Counted from the first letter of the stretch, positions 53,801 through 61,310 are shown. The stretch: 64,000 nucleotides of DNA from Ophiura sarsii (GCA_035610835.1 CM069446.1:52728934-52792933); one strand, 5' to 3'. Numbers and translations are program-made. Notes: generated by a model from the sequence alone, not told the origin.

Positions 53801-56800
53801 CCCCATCTCAGTTACAACCTTTGCCACCCAAGTCAGCTCAAGCCCTACCCCCACTTTGTCCCCCAAACAATAAAAAATGTTTAGAGTTTTAGTGTCAAAA
53901 TTACTTAAAATTGGCTTAAAATTGGTCTGAAATGTCTAAATTCAAAACAAATTTAGCTATTTTCAGGCAATTTTTACAATAAAAGCCAAATATTTTGCAC
54001 GCAAAATACCCCCAAAATTGTTTTTTCTTGCCCCCCACCCTAATTTTTTTCTTTCCCCTGTTATCCCCCACAAAATGTTGATGCTGGTGCCGCTACCGTC
54101 CATCAGTCCAGTATCCTTGTAGCTTATTCAACATTTCCTGTAATGCCAGCCGGTCTGTTCCAAATCTCACTGTTTTCAGCAACATTTCTAATATGATGAT
54201 CATATTTAACTTTTTTTCTTCAGAACTTAGCAGACCTTTCCAAGATCTCAATCTAAATAGTAGCTCATCATCATCACCGGCAGCTGATACCCTTCATTCA
54301 AAACAAAATGGTAAGAGTATGTTATCAGCAATGATGGGGCACAAAGGGGGGGGGGGGGGGGGGTCACTTGGCATATGTGACGGCTTTGCATCCATCAGCC
54401 CTTTTATGGCAAAAAAATGTATCTTATATGTAGTTTTCTAACAGTATACTTCCTTTTAACATGATCAAAGTTAGCTTTTTTCTCCATAAATCATGTAGTG
54501 GTAAAAGGCAGTATATTACTTTTATTGTCTTTACAAGTTGCAACCTTTTCCCAAGTGAGTATTATTGAACCAAGTTAACACAATCCATGTTAAAAGGAAG
54601 TATATAATTAGGAAAGTACATATAAGATACATCCTTTTGCCATAATAGCCCGGGCTGCCATGTTCAAGAAAAACATCGAAAATGATCAAGAATTCAATTT
54701 TGTTGACGTTTAGGGTTAGTAATTGTATTGTGATATTTGGCTTGTTTTATTTTGTCAACACACAATTTGAATGTGCATTCAACAACTCCCCTAGACCAGA
54801 AGTGCAGGAGCAAAGTATTGATAATTTGAGATCAGTCACCATGCTATGGAAACCAGCACGCCGATCGAACTGCACCACGCGGATAATGTGTTTACGTGCT
54901 ATGTTATGTCCTTATTATGAACATTATTAATGTTGTGCACAAATATTTATTTAATAAGTGAAAACCTTTTTTGAACAAAATCCAGGAACGCACGAGGAAT
55001 ACACTGCATGGGTTTACATTGACTTTAGTTACAGTGCGTCCATCAAATTGAACAATTTTATGGTATTGCGAGTTATGTGGCCAAACCTTTCAGTGTGTAT
55101 AATAAGAAATTGTTGTTTTTTCGTCTTGACAAATCCAAAATTAGTTGAGGTATAATAATACCTCAGTGTGTGCTTCATAATGAGGGGCCATAAAAAGGAG
55201 TCATGCTTGGTACCGAAATGATTCTACAAGTTTTTTTCTTTACAAATATATTTTCAATTTGGTACTGCGACTTATTTTAAGAGAGATACAAATCTTTAAA
55301 ATTGTTTCGAAACTTTTTGGGACACCCTGTAGTTTGAATGAATTGGTTAAAAATGAAATATGTTCGTATTTTGCTATTTATGAAATGCCATTAAATTCCT
55401 TGGAACAAAACATGCTGTTTGATTATTAAGATGAAACGTGTCTTTCAAAACCGTATTCAACAAAAGCATTTAGACATTTATCTTGAATGGAGAGTAGATT
55501 CCTCTACACATGATTCAATAGACTATACGCAAAAAACCTCTCCAATTCTATAATTTATTATATTCAGGGAGCTTGCAGCCAAACGGCCACCAACAATCAC
55601 AAGATGCAAAGGACTTATCAGATGATTTGTCATTTGTGGATCTGAGCAAAGGAGATGGATTAGATGATTTTTCGTATGTGGATCTGAGCAAAGTCGATGG
55701 AGCTGGATCCATCAAAAAAGGGCCCGTCCCGATATCAATGAGTCCAATTGTATCCTCTGGTGGCTCTGATACTCATCGTCCGTCAATGGGTACCTCTTCA
55801 GGGTTAGCACCTCACCAGGAGAAATCAAGAGGTAAATTGTTATATCGTCAGCCTGCTTCGATAATTGCCTAACTCATTTTTTCTAGTTGTTAGAAAACAA
55901 CAAAAGTATGAAACCTGTTACCTGTGTACCTGTTACTCATTTTGCTTTATTGATGGATGGATATTCATTATGTGGAATGAGGCTTGTATTGTTGATGTGA
56001 GGCTTGTATTGTTTGTTGATGTGACTTGGATTAGTGCATCCATGCACGCCAATTGAGGATTGGCGTGCATGGATGCACTAATCCAAGTCTTTAGAAACGA
56101 TGAACACAGCCATACAATAATTTGATTAATTCCATGGATTTGTCAATGCAAATTCAATAATGCAAAATGAGTAACATGTTGGAATGGTCTGGTGGCCCTT
56201 TTGCAACAAAGCTCTTCATTTATCAACACTTTTGATTGGTCAATGACTTAGGTATTATAACAGCATGTGCATATGTAATGAAGTCATGATTTATGCAAAA
56301 AACTCAATTTTGCTGAAAAGTGAGTTAGGCAATTATCGAAGCAGGCTGACGATATGTGACCTGCTCCTACAAAATGATTGAAAGTAGCGGCGGAGATGTT
56401 GCTGAATTGAGCTAGGATAGCATGTTATTGATTTTTGCCTTTTGTTGTTAGATGGACCAAGCCCTTGTATTTATAGTGGGATTATAAAATAAATAGCCTG
56501 GCGTGGCTGGTAATACTCTTAAAATAAGTATACATGCTGTCATTTAAGAATTCCCCTATAATAGAAGGGACCATGGGTCCATACCAACAACAATTTAAAC
56601 GGCAAATCAATAACATGCTATGCTGCCTCAATTCAGCAACATCTTCGCCTCGACTTTACGCTCATTTTGTGGGAGCAGGTCACATATGGGACAGATCATA
56701 TCAAAACAGACCAGTTGTCTCCAGAAATGACAATTGATAATTGAATTTCACGTAACAAAGCTATTTTCAGATTCACAATGACACCTTAATTGAAATTAAA

Positions 56801-59800
56801 CATGGAACACAGAATTAGCGAAGCTTTAGGGATTACATATTGTTTTTCTTTAGTTTTTTCTTAGGCCAAAAACAAAATTGTTTGATTGTCCTCGTCCGCC
56901 CGACCCTCTTAATCATTCCGACCCCAATTTTTTTTTAATTTTTTTTTTTTAAATTTAAATTAAAAAAAAAAAAAAAAAAAAAAAATCATTTTTTGTTGAA
57001 ATTTTTTCATTTTTTTACAAATATTAGTCGAAAATCAAAATTTTAATTTTTTAATTTTTTTTTTTAAGTGTTGAGAATATAAAAATACTCATCAAAATAT
57101 TAAAGGTTTTGGTTACCACAACAAGTACATCTCATTTTACTTTTGGTTCCTGAAAAAAGGGCAAGTGAGAAAAAAACCAAAAAACCAAAAAAAGGTTTTC
57201 CCGACCGACCTACCCACCTTTTAAAAGTGATCTATGGACAATTAAACAAAAAAAATGTTGGGCCTTATCTTCATTTTGTTTTATTTTTGGGAAATAGTGT
57301 ATTTTAAGTTCCATGCATCAAGTTTTTTAACGGCTATAGAGCATCAACGAGGTGTGTCTGTAATGTACACTTTCCACTCCCTGCGTGCCCTGAGGACAAA
57401 AAATGTTGTTGTTTTTATTTAAAAAATTATATTGAGCTACAGTGAATAAAAAGATGGGCACTTATTAGGTGTTAATATTTGATAGTCATTGGGAAAAAGA
57501 GGAGAGGGGTGGGACTTATAAGGGCATGGGCGCTTAATAGGGATAATATGGTATATGTGAACCTAGACTGAATGGCTCTGTCACACTATTGCGAATAGAG
57601 CTAAAGTGTGCCTAACGTTCTGGCCAGATACATCCAACCCATCTGTTTGTTTTGATCGAACAGCTGATGAAAAAGCAACCTACACCCAACGTACGAAACG
57701 TTCACACAGTGAATACTCACACGTATACATAAAGTATTGATCACTATGTTGTCACCCGCTCAAAATTTTGAGCAGGTTAAAAAAATCCTAGACCCTAGCC
57801 CATGGCTACAAACCAACTTATGCCAGTGTGGCCAGTCACATGACATGTCTCCGCTGACCCATAAATATTGAGCGAATAGTCTGGCCGTTGCCAAATTTGG
57901 AGGAAAAAATTCAGTACGCTAGGCATAAAGGTAGCTCGATTCACTATTATTTGTTAAGGTGTTAAGCTAACAGGTTGATTTACAGGTGATCAAAACGAAC
58001 AATGATCGTACAGCAGAGGAACACAAATGAATGACAACTAGGACAACTAGGACATAGTTGTTTAGTCCAAAACAGCCCGAAAAAATGCCTTACACAATGG
58101 GAAAGGGGAGTTTTCGGAAAATAGGGGGGGGGTGTTTTCACCAAAAAAAAGGTACATTAGTACCAAAAAAAAGTACATTGGTACGGGTCTGGTGACATGT
58201 GCAGTAAGTCTAATGATATCAAATCATATTTTATCTTTAAGATCCAGCCACAACAACATCACAGCATATAGGAATAACGTCATCATCTTCGGGTAACGCT
58301 TGCGGTGGTGATACAGCATCTATAAGACCTACAGCAGCTGGTGGGCGGCCTGTATACAAAATGCAGCAACAGCATCCTCAGCAACAGTATCCTCAGCAGC
58401 AGTATCATCAGCAACAGCACCGTCAGCCGCTAAACCGTCAGACACCACAACAGTTTCATCCAAAGCAAACCCGTCCGCCTTACGGTAACCACCCTAGGGT
58501 AACACCTCCAAGACCCACAGGGTCTCCCAGGCCCCCTTCAAGTAAGTTTCATAAGATTACGCTATGGTTTATTCATTATTTATGGAATTCAACATATTAA
58601 GCCTACATATCCCGCATTATTTATATACAGCGTATCCCCAAAAGAATCTGGTCCATAAAAGTAGGGGAGCCAATAATGTTGTAAATAGTTTTGATTTTTA
58701 TTGGCATAGATAGTATATGTATTTTGTTCTTTTACTTTTAGTCTCGTAGCAATCCACAGCTTAGTTATATGGGAAATTCCACCCATGTGGTTCCACACCA
58801 CCAATTAAATTGACTTACAATTTACATGCATAAGAGAGATCAAATTAAAGTATTTAATTTTTTTTATAACATTTCCGCTATCGAGCGACTGGTTTGTTCA
58901 AATCCTTGTTTTCTTTGAAGATACTGATGTCTTCCATCAAAAGAACACCCATTTTGGTGGGGTTGACCTTCATTTTTTTCTGCAACGGGACGTCGAATAA
59001 TAATACACTCTCTAAATTGCTGTCTGCTAGCTATATTCGGTGCATTTGTTCTAGAAGAGGTGAAAAGAGAAAAGTTTTGTCAAATCTTACTATTACAGAA
59101 AATACCAGGGTTCTTTGGTTAAGTATTAAGTTTATAGTCTACAAATCACAAATAACACAAATTTCTTTCATATTAAGAGCATTGTATACCTTTTCTGTAC
59201 ATTTAAATTAAAGGTTAGAGGTGGGAGCCTTCTTGAATTAAAAACACAGGCTAGTGTTGGGCGCTAGCACACATTTATTTGGAGGTGTGGAATCATGTGA
59301 TGTATTTACTGTTGAGCTTAAACCCCTTGAGAACTCCCTGCCGATTGGTCAGAACAATGGATACATCATTTACATTGTACCAATCAGAGTCAGTGTGAAA
59401 ATAATTGTATCCCCAGTGAAAATTGGAGGAAAATATTTTTTTAACAGTCTTTTCATTGGTAGTTCAAATGAGTATATCTTGAAATTAACCAATCAGAAGC
59501 ACGGTTACATAAGCAAGTAGTGTGCATGTGGTTAAGTAGGGAGTGTATTCTGTTGAAGGGCTATAAAATGCTGAAAACCAGTATGATATCAAGAAAACCG
59601 GTATGATATCAAGAAAACCGGTATGATATCAAGAAAACCGGTATGATATCAAGAAAACCGGTATGATATCAAGAAAACTGGTATAATATCAAGAAAACCG
59701 GTATGATATCAAGAAAACCGGTATGATATCAAGAAAACCAGTATGATATCAAGAAAACCGGTATGATATCAAGAAAACCGGTATGATATCAAGAAAACCG

Positions 59801-61046
59801 GTATGATATCAAGAAAACCGGTATGATATCAAGAAAACCGGTATGATATCAAGAAAACTGGTATAATATCAAGAAAACCGGTATGATATGAAGAAAACCG
59901 GTATAATATCAAGAAAACCAATAATATATCATGAAAACCAGTATGATATCAAGAAAACCGGTATAATATCAAGAAAACCGGTAAAATATCAAGAAAACCA
60001 GTATGATATCAAGAAAACCGGTATAATATCAAGAAAACCAGTATAATATCAAGAAAACCGGTATAATATCAAGAAAACCGGTATTATATCAAGAAAACCA
60101 GTATAATATCAAGAAAACCGGTATAATATCAAGAAAACCGGTTTAATATCAATCCAAATAATTGTTTTGGTTAGTTAGTCATTATATTGCACATCAGCTT
60201 GCACCGGGCACGGTTGAGGAATCATTCAAGGCATACAATTGGTGCATAAGGCATACTAGTTATGTGATCTTTTCCAGGGGATGCCCTCATTCCTCAAAAC
60301 AAAAATTGTATGCACATTTTCTTACAGATTTACTTTTCTGATCATAAATCATAAATGTATTCGAAGTTACAGAGCGATACGATTCCTAATTACCTTAAAA
60401 TCATGGTTTTAGCATGAATTTAGACTAAAATTTGAAAAATAAGATTGTACCCAAGCGGTACAATCTATTTTCAAACCATGATTTTTAAGTAATTAGGAAT
60501 TGTATCGATCTGTAACTTGGCAGATCTTTATGATTTATGATCAAAAATGCAAATCTGCAAGAAAATCTGCTTTCATAGTAAAAATCAATGATAGAGGGCG
60601 CTACTTGGAAAAGATCACATAATAATGTGCCTTTAAACGTGCGTTAAACTACCCCCATACCCACACCCGGTATCTGTTCACTATTAATCAAATCAACCAG
60701 TATATGAAATTATTGATGCAATTCCTGTGAAAATACTTCTTTTTAAATTAATTTAAATAAATCTATTATACTTATGACAGACGCCGACTATCAGATTAAA
60801 CAGCAACACATCATGAAAATCGCGAAGTACATTGGTAAGAGTTCTAGCAAACTGGGTCGTCACCTGGGCCTTGACGATGCAGAGATAGACACGATCAAAC
60901 ATGATTATGAACGTGACAGTTTGGAAGAAGTCAACCATCAGATCTTGAGAAAATGGACTGGAAGACGAGGGTCCCAGGCTCGGAAGAGTGTTCTTGTTGC
61001 AGCTCTAAAGAAAGCAGACCTAGCCGATCTTATTAACAAACTTTGA
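38838..61046 (+). CDS. RIPK1-like death-domain Ser/Thr kinase (eleven visible exons, one missing)
   Basis: RIP kinases relay death-receptor and innate-immune signals through a kinase domain and a C-terminal death domain. Exons: 38838-39019, 39496-39702, 40829-40988, [missing], 48468-48538, 49883-50032, 52157-52248, 52790-53654, 54224-54310, 55568-55831, 58242-58541, 60781-61046. The start has an in-frame TAG 15 bp upstream. The kinase shows GSGGFGTV (34-41), VAVK with K55, likely alpha-C E73, MEYMELGSL and HRDLKLEN (166-173). After the gap come FGITLYEF and KKCWDVDPLKRPSF. A long Ser/Pro/Gln-rich linker follows, then a death domain with IKHDYERDSLEE (RIPK1: IDHDYERDGLKE). The exon phases around the gap do not fit without an extra exon of length 3n+2. 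No RHIM was found. RIPK1-like is the best family; strict orthology is not proven. Confidence 0.9.
39145..39409 (+). mobile_element. tRNA-derived element in RIPK intron 1
   Basis: The termini TTAACCCTAATACCC and GGATTAGGGTT resemble the elements at 3807 and 37448. The internal core differs: a good B box GGTTCGAGCCC lies near 39310-39320, and a possible anticodon-arm-like CTCTGAACCCAGAG near 39291. Either a different tRNA source or a distinct subfamily. Confidence 0.65.
39496..39702 (+). CDS. RIPK exon 2, alpha-C helix to hinge
   Basis: The acceptor CACTACAG ends at 39495 and the donor GTTAGT starts at 39703. Residues 61-130 include RREAVKMYRAV (alpha-C, E73) and CIVMEYMELGSLRHF (hinge; RIPK1: SLVMEYMEKGNLMHV). 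Leaves in phase 2. Confidence 0.92.
39703..40828. other. RIPK intron 2
   Basis: A run of C at about 40410-40420 and scattered inverted words (CACGAGTG/AGTGGCGTAAC-type repeats near 40137 and 40437) suggest a decayed element at about 40135-40450. No exon is seen. Confidence 0.4.
40829..40988 (+). CDS. RIPK exon 3, catalytic loop
   Basis: The acceptor CACCCTGTAG ends at 40828 and the donor GTATGT starts at 40989. Residues 131-183 contain MICQMILGMNYLH and ILHRDLKLENIFV, the HRD catalytic loop with D168 and N173. It ends GYVIK in phase 0, just before the position where DFG should follow. Confidence 0.94.
41618..42042. mobile_element. MITE related to the GTCTCAAAGCTCC family
   Basis: The ends TAGGCCAAAAACAAAACAAAAG and TTTTATTTTGTTTGGCCTA are inverted. 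Adjacent words TTTGTCTCAAAGCTTGCG and CGCAAGCTTTGAGACGAA are also inverted. Confidence 0.75.
42575..42860. repeat. Duplicated segment with GGTTCAATCCC boxes
   Basis: Two similar units each contain AGAGTTGGCACT or AGAGTGGGCACT, CAGAGGAA, GAGAGCTACCAG or AAGCTACCAG, and GTTAGTGTTGGGTTCAATCCCGAGGG. GGTTCAATCCC is a plausible pol III B box, so this may be a tRNA-derived repeat in tandem; the A box is not clear. Confidence 0.45.
43128..43765. mobile_element. TIR element flanked by TA
   Basis: CAGGGCGAGTCAGAAAGAC and CTTTCCGACTCACCCTG are near-inverted ends with TA on each side, which fits a Tc1/mariner-like non-autonomous element of 638 bp. The longer inner frames do not resemble a transposase. 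Confidence 0.75.
44007..44790. mobile_element. Foldback element nested in the LINE 3' region
   Basis: The ends AGTAGGAGCCCC and GGGGCTCCTACT are inverted. The arms continue with GACCCCTGACCTCCGAACAT, GTCCTGCTCT and TTCACATAG in mirrored order, giving arms of about 250 bp with several differences. Either it inserted after the LINE or it is a palindromic 3' UTR part. Confidence 0.8.
45029..45730 (-). pseudogene. LINE ORF2 C-terminal fragment
   Basis: A 233-residue open frame carries LPTNKFVHRIGLIDSPNC and FCNGNVESLIHLFYECEHVK, the zf-RVT-like region found after the reverse transcriptase in many LINEs. It joins the upstream fragment (45702-46160) only through a frame change. Confidence 0.85.
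45702..46290 (-). pseudogene. LINE ORF2 middle fragments, frame-shifted
   Basis: Two overlapping frames cover this part: 46045-46290 (QGKILLVKMLALPKLTYV, then a PDK-rich end) and 45702-46160 (SYENGGLKMTDYGSFCHALK). Both are typical of the thumb and linker region after the RT domain. The frame change between them shows the copy is dead. Confidence 0.8.
46404..47111 (-). pseudogene. LINE reverse-transcriptase domain, interrupted
   Basis: It has RT blocks from KNWRPITLLN to QYADDTLIFL (catalytic Y-A-D-D). A TGA directly after GVRQGDP (at about 46641) interrupts the frame before SPYLFILAAE, and another stop follows at about 46404. The key aspartates are present, but the ORF is not translatable as one protein. 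Confidence 0.9.
47435..47975. mobile_element. TTTAAAGGTAGATG-family MITE with a GC-rich insert
   Basis: The left part (GAGTTGCATATCTCCAGTGG, CACTGCATTTTGGCCTATA) and right part (CGCCAAATATTTTACAG, TTGATGGGCAAAATAAAAAG) match 28990-29315. Between them, at about 47595-47845, lies unrelated sequence with repeated GCGGCCATCGCGGCCAT and TGGCCGTGCCC words. Confidence 0.65.
48329..48420. repeat. 28-bp tandem repeat just upstream of RIPK exon 4
   Basis: Nearly three units of CACATACTCATGTATTGACC plus TTTAAAGAT, the last shortened. The array ends about 50 bp before the acceptor at 48467. Confidence 0.85.
48468..48538 (+). CDS. RIPK exon 4, kinase alpha-F helix region
   Basis: The acceptor TTTTTTTTTCAG ends at 48467 and the donor GTAAGT starts at 48539. 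The first base completes a codon, then FGITLYEFISLTPDNDDDIP. This is the DVYSFGVxLWE position of protein kinases. In-frame joining requires an upstream exon ending in phase 2, which is not visible. Confidence 0.88.
48539..49882. other. RIPK intron with a dispersed repeat
   Basis: It contains a 14-base C run at 49201-49214 next to CTGTTCTACGGGCAAACGG (a fragment of the GAAACCCTGTT family) and the repeat at 49458-49701. No exon is seen. Confidence 0.45.
49458..49701. repeat. Dispersed repeat, AACACTTTCCACGC family
   Basis: AAACACTTTCCACACGGC opens and CCGCCGCGTGGAAAGTATTAA closes. TTTGTCAGAAACCTTTCCC and GGTGATTCCAAATATGG are shared with the other copies. Confidence 0.75.
49883..50032 (+). CDS. 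RIPK exon 5, end of kinase domain
   Basis: The acceptor TTATATTTCAG ends at 49882 and the donor GTAAGC starts at 50033. It encodes NRPDMRNILPNTPKFVIETM then KKCWDVDPLKRPSFQ, the kinase C-lobe W-x-x-x-P-x-x-R-P signature. Human RIPK1 has KLCWEANPEARPTF. Confidence 0.94.
50064..50627. mobile_element. Mariner-type non-autonomous element
   Basis: CAAGGGTCATTCAATAAGTTC opens and GAACTTATTGAATGACCCTTG closes, flanked by TA. TIRs extend about 40 bp. It inserted about 30 bp after exon 5, between that exon and its decayed duplicate. Confidence 0.9.
50643..50754 (+). pseudogene. Decayed duplicate of RIPK exon 5
   Basis: It matches the 3' part of exon 5: AATGCTGAGACGTGGATCC then GCTGAAGAGGCCATCTTTTC, followed by a good donor GTAGGC. 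The conserved Trp codon TGG has become TGA, and the 5' half with its acceptor is not recognisable. Inclusion would therefore terminate the protein. Confidence 0.88.
50776..51144. mobile_element. MITE, GTCTCAAAGCTCC family, copy 3, with TA microsatellite
   Basis: The ends TAAGGCTATATCAAAAAAATC and TTTTTTTAATATAGCCTA are inverted. A (TA)n run occupies about 50867-50886. Part of the body (CCAAAATTTCACAGATTTTTC) is duplicated. Confidence 0.8.
51285..51497. mobile_element. Short TIR element, GGTCTGTCTCACATA family
   Basis: AGGTCTGTCTCACATA opens and GGATATGTGAGACAGAT closes. The left end also appears near 61191. Confidence 0.65.
51786..52108. mobile_element. Probable TIR element ending close to RIPK exon 6
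   Basis: CAGGGTTATAGCTAAGCC-type left end faces GTAGCTATAACTGGCCTG at the right. GCCGGCT/AGCCGG and GAGTGCC words recur inside. It stops 48 bp before the exon at 52157. Confidence 0.55.
52157..52248 (+). CDS. RIPK exon 6
   Basis: The acceptor CAATACAG ends at 52156 and the donor GTTAGT starts at 52249. It encodes KEEFTKVYDEEYEGSIDSD and then MIISRKIQ, the acidic segment directly after the kinase domain. Enters in phase 1 and leaves in phase 0. Confidence 0.85.
52790..53654 (+). CDS. RIPK exon 7, large disordered linker
   Basis: The acceptor CATTAACAG ends at 52789 and the donor GTATGA starts at 53655. It adds 288 open codons in frame with the neighbours, rich in Ser, Thr, Pro, Glu and Gln (for example SKEPVQATSSTEAHQEG). 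No domain is recognised and no RHIM-like I/V-Q-I/V/L-G motif is seen. Linkers of this kind separate kinase and death domains in RIPK1. Confidence 0.88.
53655..54223. other. RIPK intron
   Basis: Pyrimidine-rich runs (CCCCCACCCTAATT, CCCCTGTTATCCCCC) suggest a decayed repeat; nothing coding is seen. Confidence 0.4.
54224..54310 (+). CDS. RIPK exon 8
   Basis: The acceptor TTTTTTCTTCAG ends at 54223 and the donor GTAAGA starts at 54311. It encodes ELSRPFQDLNLNSSSSSS and then PAADTLHSKQN, a serine-rich linker. Phase 1 on both sides, as for exons 9 and 10, so it could be skipped without breaking the frame. Confidence 0.8.
54396..54658. mobile_element. Foldback MITE after RIPK exon 8
   Basis: ATGTATCTTATATGTAGTTTTC faces GAAAGTACATATAAGATACAT, and TATACTTCCTTTTAACATG faces CATGTTAAAAGGAAGTATA. 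Arms of about 60 bp or more are visible, with outer words GGCAAAAAAATG and CTTTTGCCATAATAGCC. Confidence 0.8.
55030..55332. repeat. Repeat ending in TTTTTGGGACACCCTGTA
   Basis: Shared blocks with 42041-42195: ATGGTATTGYGAGTTATGT, CCAAACMTTTCAGT, ATTCTACAAGTTTT and GGGACACCYTGT. The terminal GGGACACCCTGTA resembles Tc1/mariner ends; a similar end sits at 49838-49851. Confidence 0.6.
55568..55831 (+). CDS. RIPK exon 9, with a VDLSK repeat
   Basis: The acceptor TTATATTCAG ends at 55567 and the donor GTAAAT starts at 55832. It encodes a 13-residue tandem motif, DDLSFVDLSKGDG then DDFSYVDLSKVDG, flanked by polar sequence. The function of the repeat is unknown; an acidic-hydrophobic docking motif would be a guess. 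Phase 1 on both sides. Confidence 0.85.
55842..56355. mobile_element. TIR element beginning 10 bp after a RIPK splice donor
   Basis: ATATCGTCAGCCTGCTTCG at 55842 and CGAAGCAGGCTGACGATAT ending at 56355 are inverted, extending inward through ATAATTGCCTAACTCA. A perfect hairpin with 30-bp arms lies inside at 56024-56088. Confidence 0.88.
56024..56088. repeat. Perfect 30-bp-arm hairpin
   Basis: ACTTGGATTAGTGCATCC opens the left arm and GGATGCACTAATCCAAGT closes the right. The loop is TGAGG. All 30 arm positions pair. Confidence 0.95.
56353..56694. mobile_element. Second foldback element abutting the first
   Basis: TATGTGACCTGCTCCTACAA faces TTGTGGGAGCAGGTCACATA. The arms continue with GATGTTGCTGAATTGAG and ATAACATGCTATGC-type matches. 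It starts where the element at 55842 ends. Confidence 0.85.
56695..58241. other. RIPK intron, no exon seen
   Basis: About 56862-57260 is a relative of the GTCCTCGTCCGC repeat with long A and T runs (A run near 56963-56985). The remainder to 58241 holds a G run at about 58126 and TTAGTACC/GGTACATT words, without coding signal. Confidence 0.45.
58242..58541 (+). CDS. RIPK exon 10, Gln/His-rich segment
   Basis: The acceptor TTATCTTTAAG ends at 58241 and the donor GTAAGT starts at 58542. It encodes a Ser/Thr-rich stretch, then MQQQHPQQQYPQQQYHQQQH, then a Pro/Arg-rich tail (PRVTPPRPTGSPRPPSS). Codons are mainly CAG/CAA with CAT/TAT. Such Q/H/Y-rich sequence is prion-like in composition. It lies directly before the death-domain exon. 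Phase 1 on both sides. Confidence 0.86.
59571..60151. repeat. 20-bp minisatellite, 29 units
   Basis: The unit is AAGAAAACCGGTATGATATC with variants (ACCAGT, ACTGGT, TATAATATC). Exact 20-bp periodicity holds almost throughout. The first half is more homogeneous than the second. Confidence 0.97.
60248..60636. mobile_element. Foldback element, TATATTATGTGATCTTT family, copy 3
   Basis: AGTTATGTGATCTTTTCC opens and GGAAAAGATCACATAAT closes. The arms share ATTTATGATCA, CGATACGATTCCTAATTAC and its complement. It ends about 145 bp before the death-domain exon. Confidence 0.82.
60781..61046 (+). CDS. RIPK exon 11, death domain and stop
   Basis: The acceptor CTTATGACAG ends at 60780 and the stop TGA is at 61044. 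The 88 residues form one death domain: IMKIAKYIGKSSSKLGRHLG, IDTIKHDYERDSLEEVNHQI and LRKWTGRRG, ending ALKKADLADLINKL. HDYERD and the KW...RxG spacing match human RIPK1 (HDYERDGLKE, QKWVMREG) closely. Death domains mediate homotypic binding to FADD, TRADD or receptor tails. Confidence 0.95.
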
Positions 61047-61067
61047 CAAGTCTCCTGGTCTGAGCCC

Positions 61068-61182
61068 TTGGATTAGTAGACGAGGGAGCCAGGCTCGGAA
61101 GAGTGTTCTTGTTGCAACTCTAAAAAAGGCAGACCTTGCCAATCTCGTCAACAAACTTTGATAGGTGTCTTGATCTTATAGG
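61068..61182 (+). pseudogene. Tandem 115-bp copy of the death-domain exon end
   Basis: Offset exactly 115 bp from exon 11: GACGAGGG, CAGGCTCGGAAGAGTGTTCT, then CAACTCTAAAAAAGGCAGACC and NLVNKL plus stop at 61159. It keeps an open frame for the last helix but lies after the gene's stop and has no acceptor. Confidence 0.9.
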
Positions 61183-61310
61183 CCAAAAAAAAAGGTCTGT
61201 CTCACATACATTTGAGAAAATAGCTATGCGATATTCAATTATTATTATTTATTTTTTTAATAGAAAAAAAAGCTATTCTAAATGCTCATTTTTTATTGTG
61301 TTGGTTAGGC

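Larger units (their letters stand above)
58542..60780. other. Last RIPK intron (2.2 kb)
   Basis: It contains the 20-bp minisatellite at 59571-60151 and the foldback element at 60248-60636. No further exon is required: exon 10 (phase 1) joins exon 11 directly. Confidence 0.6.
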
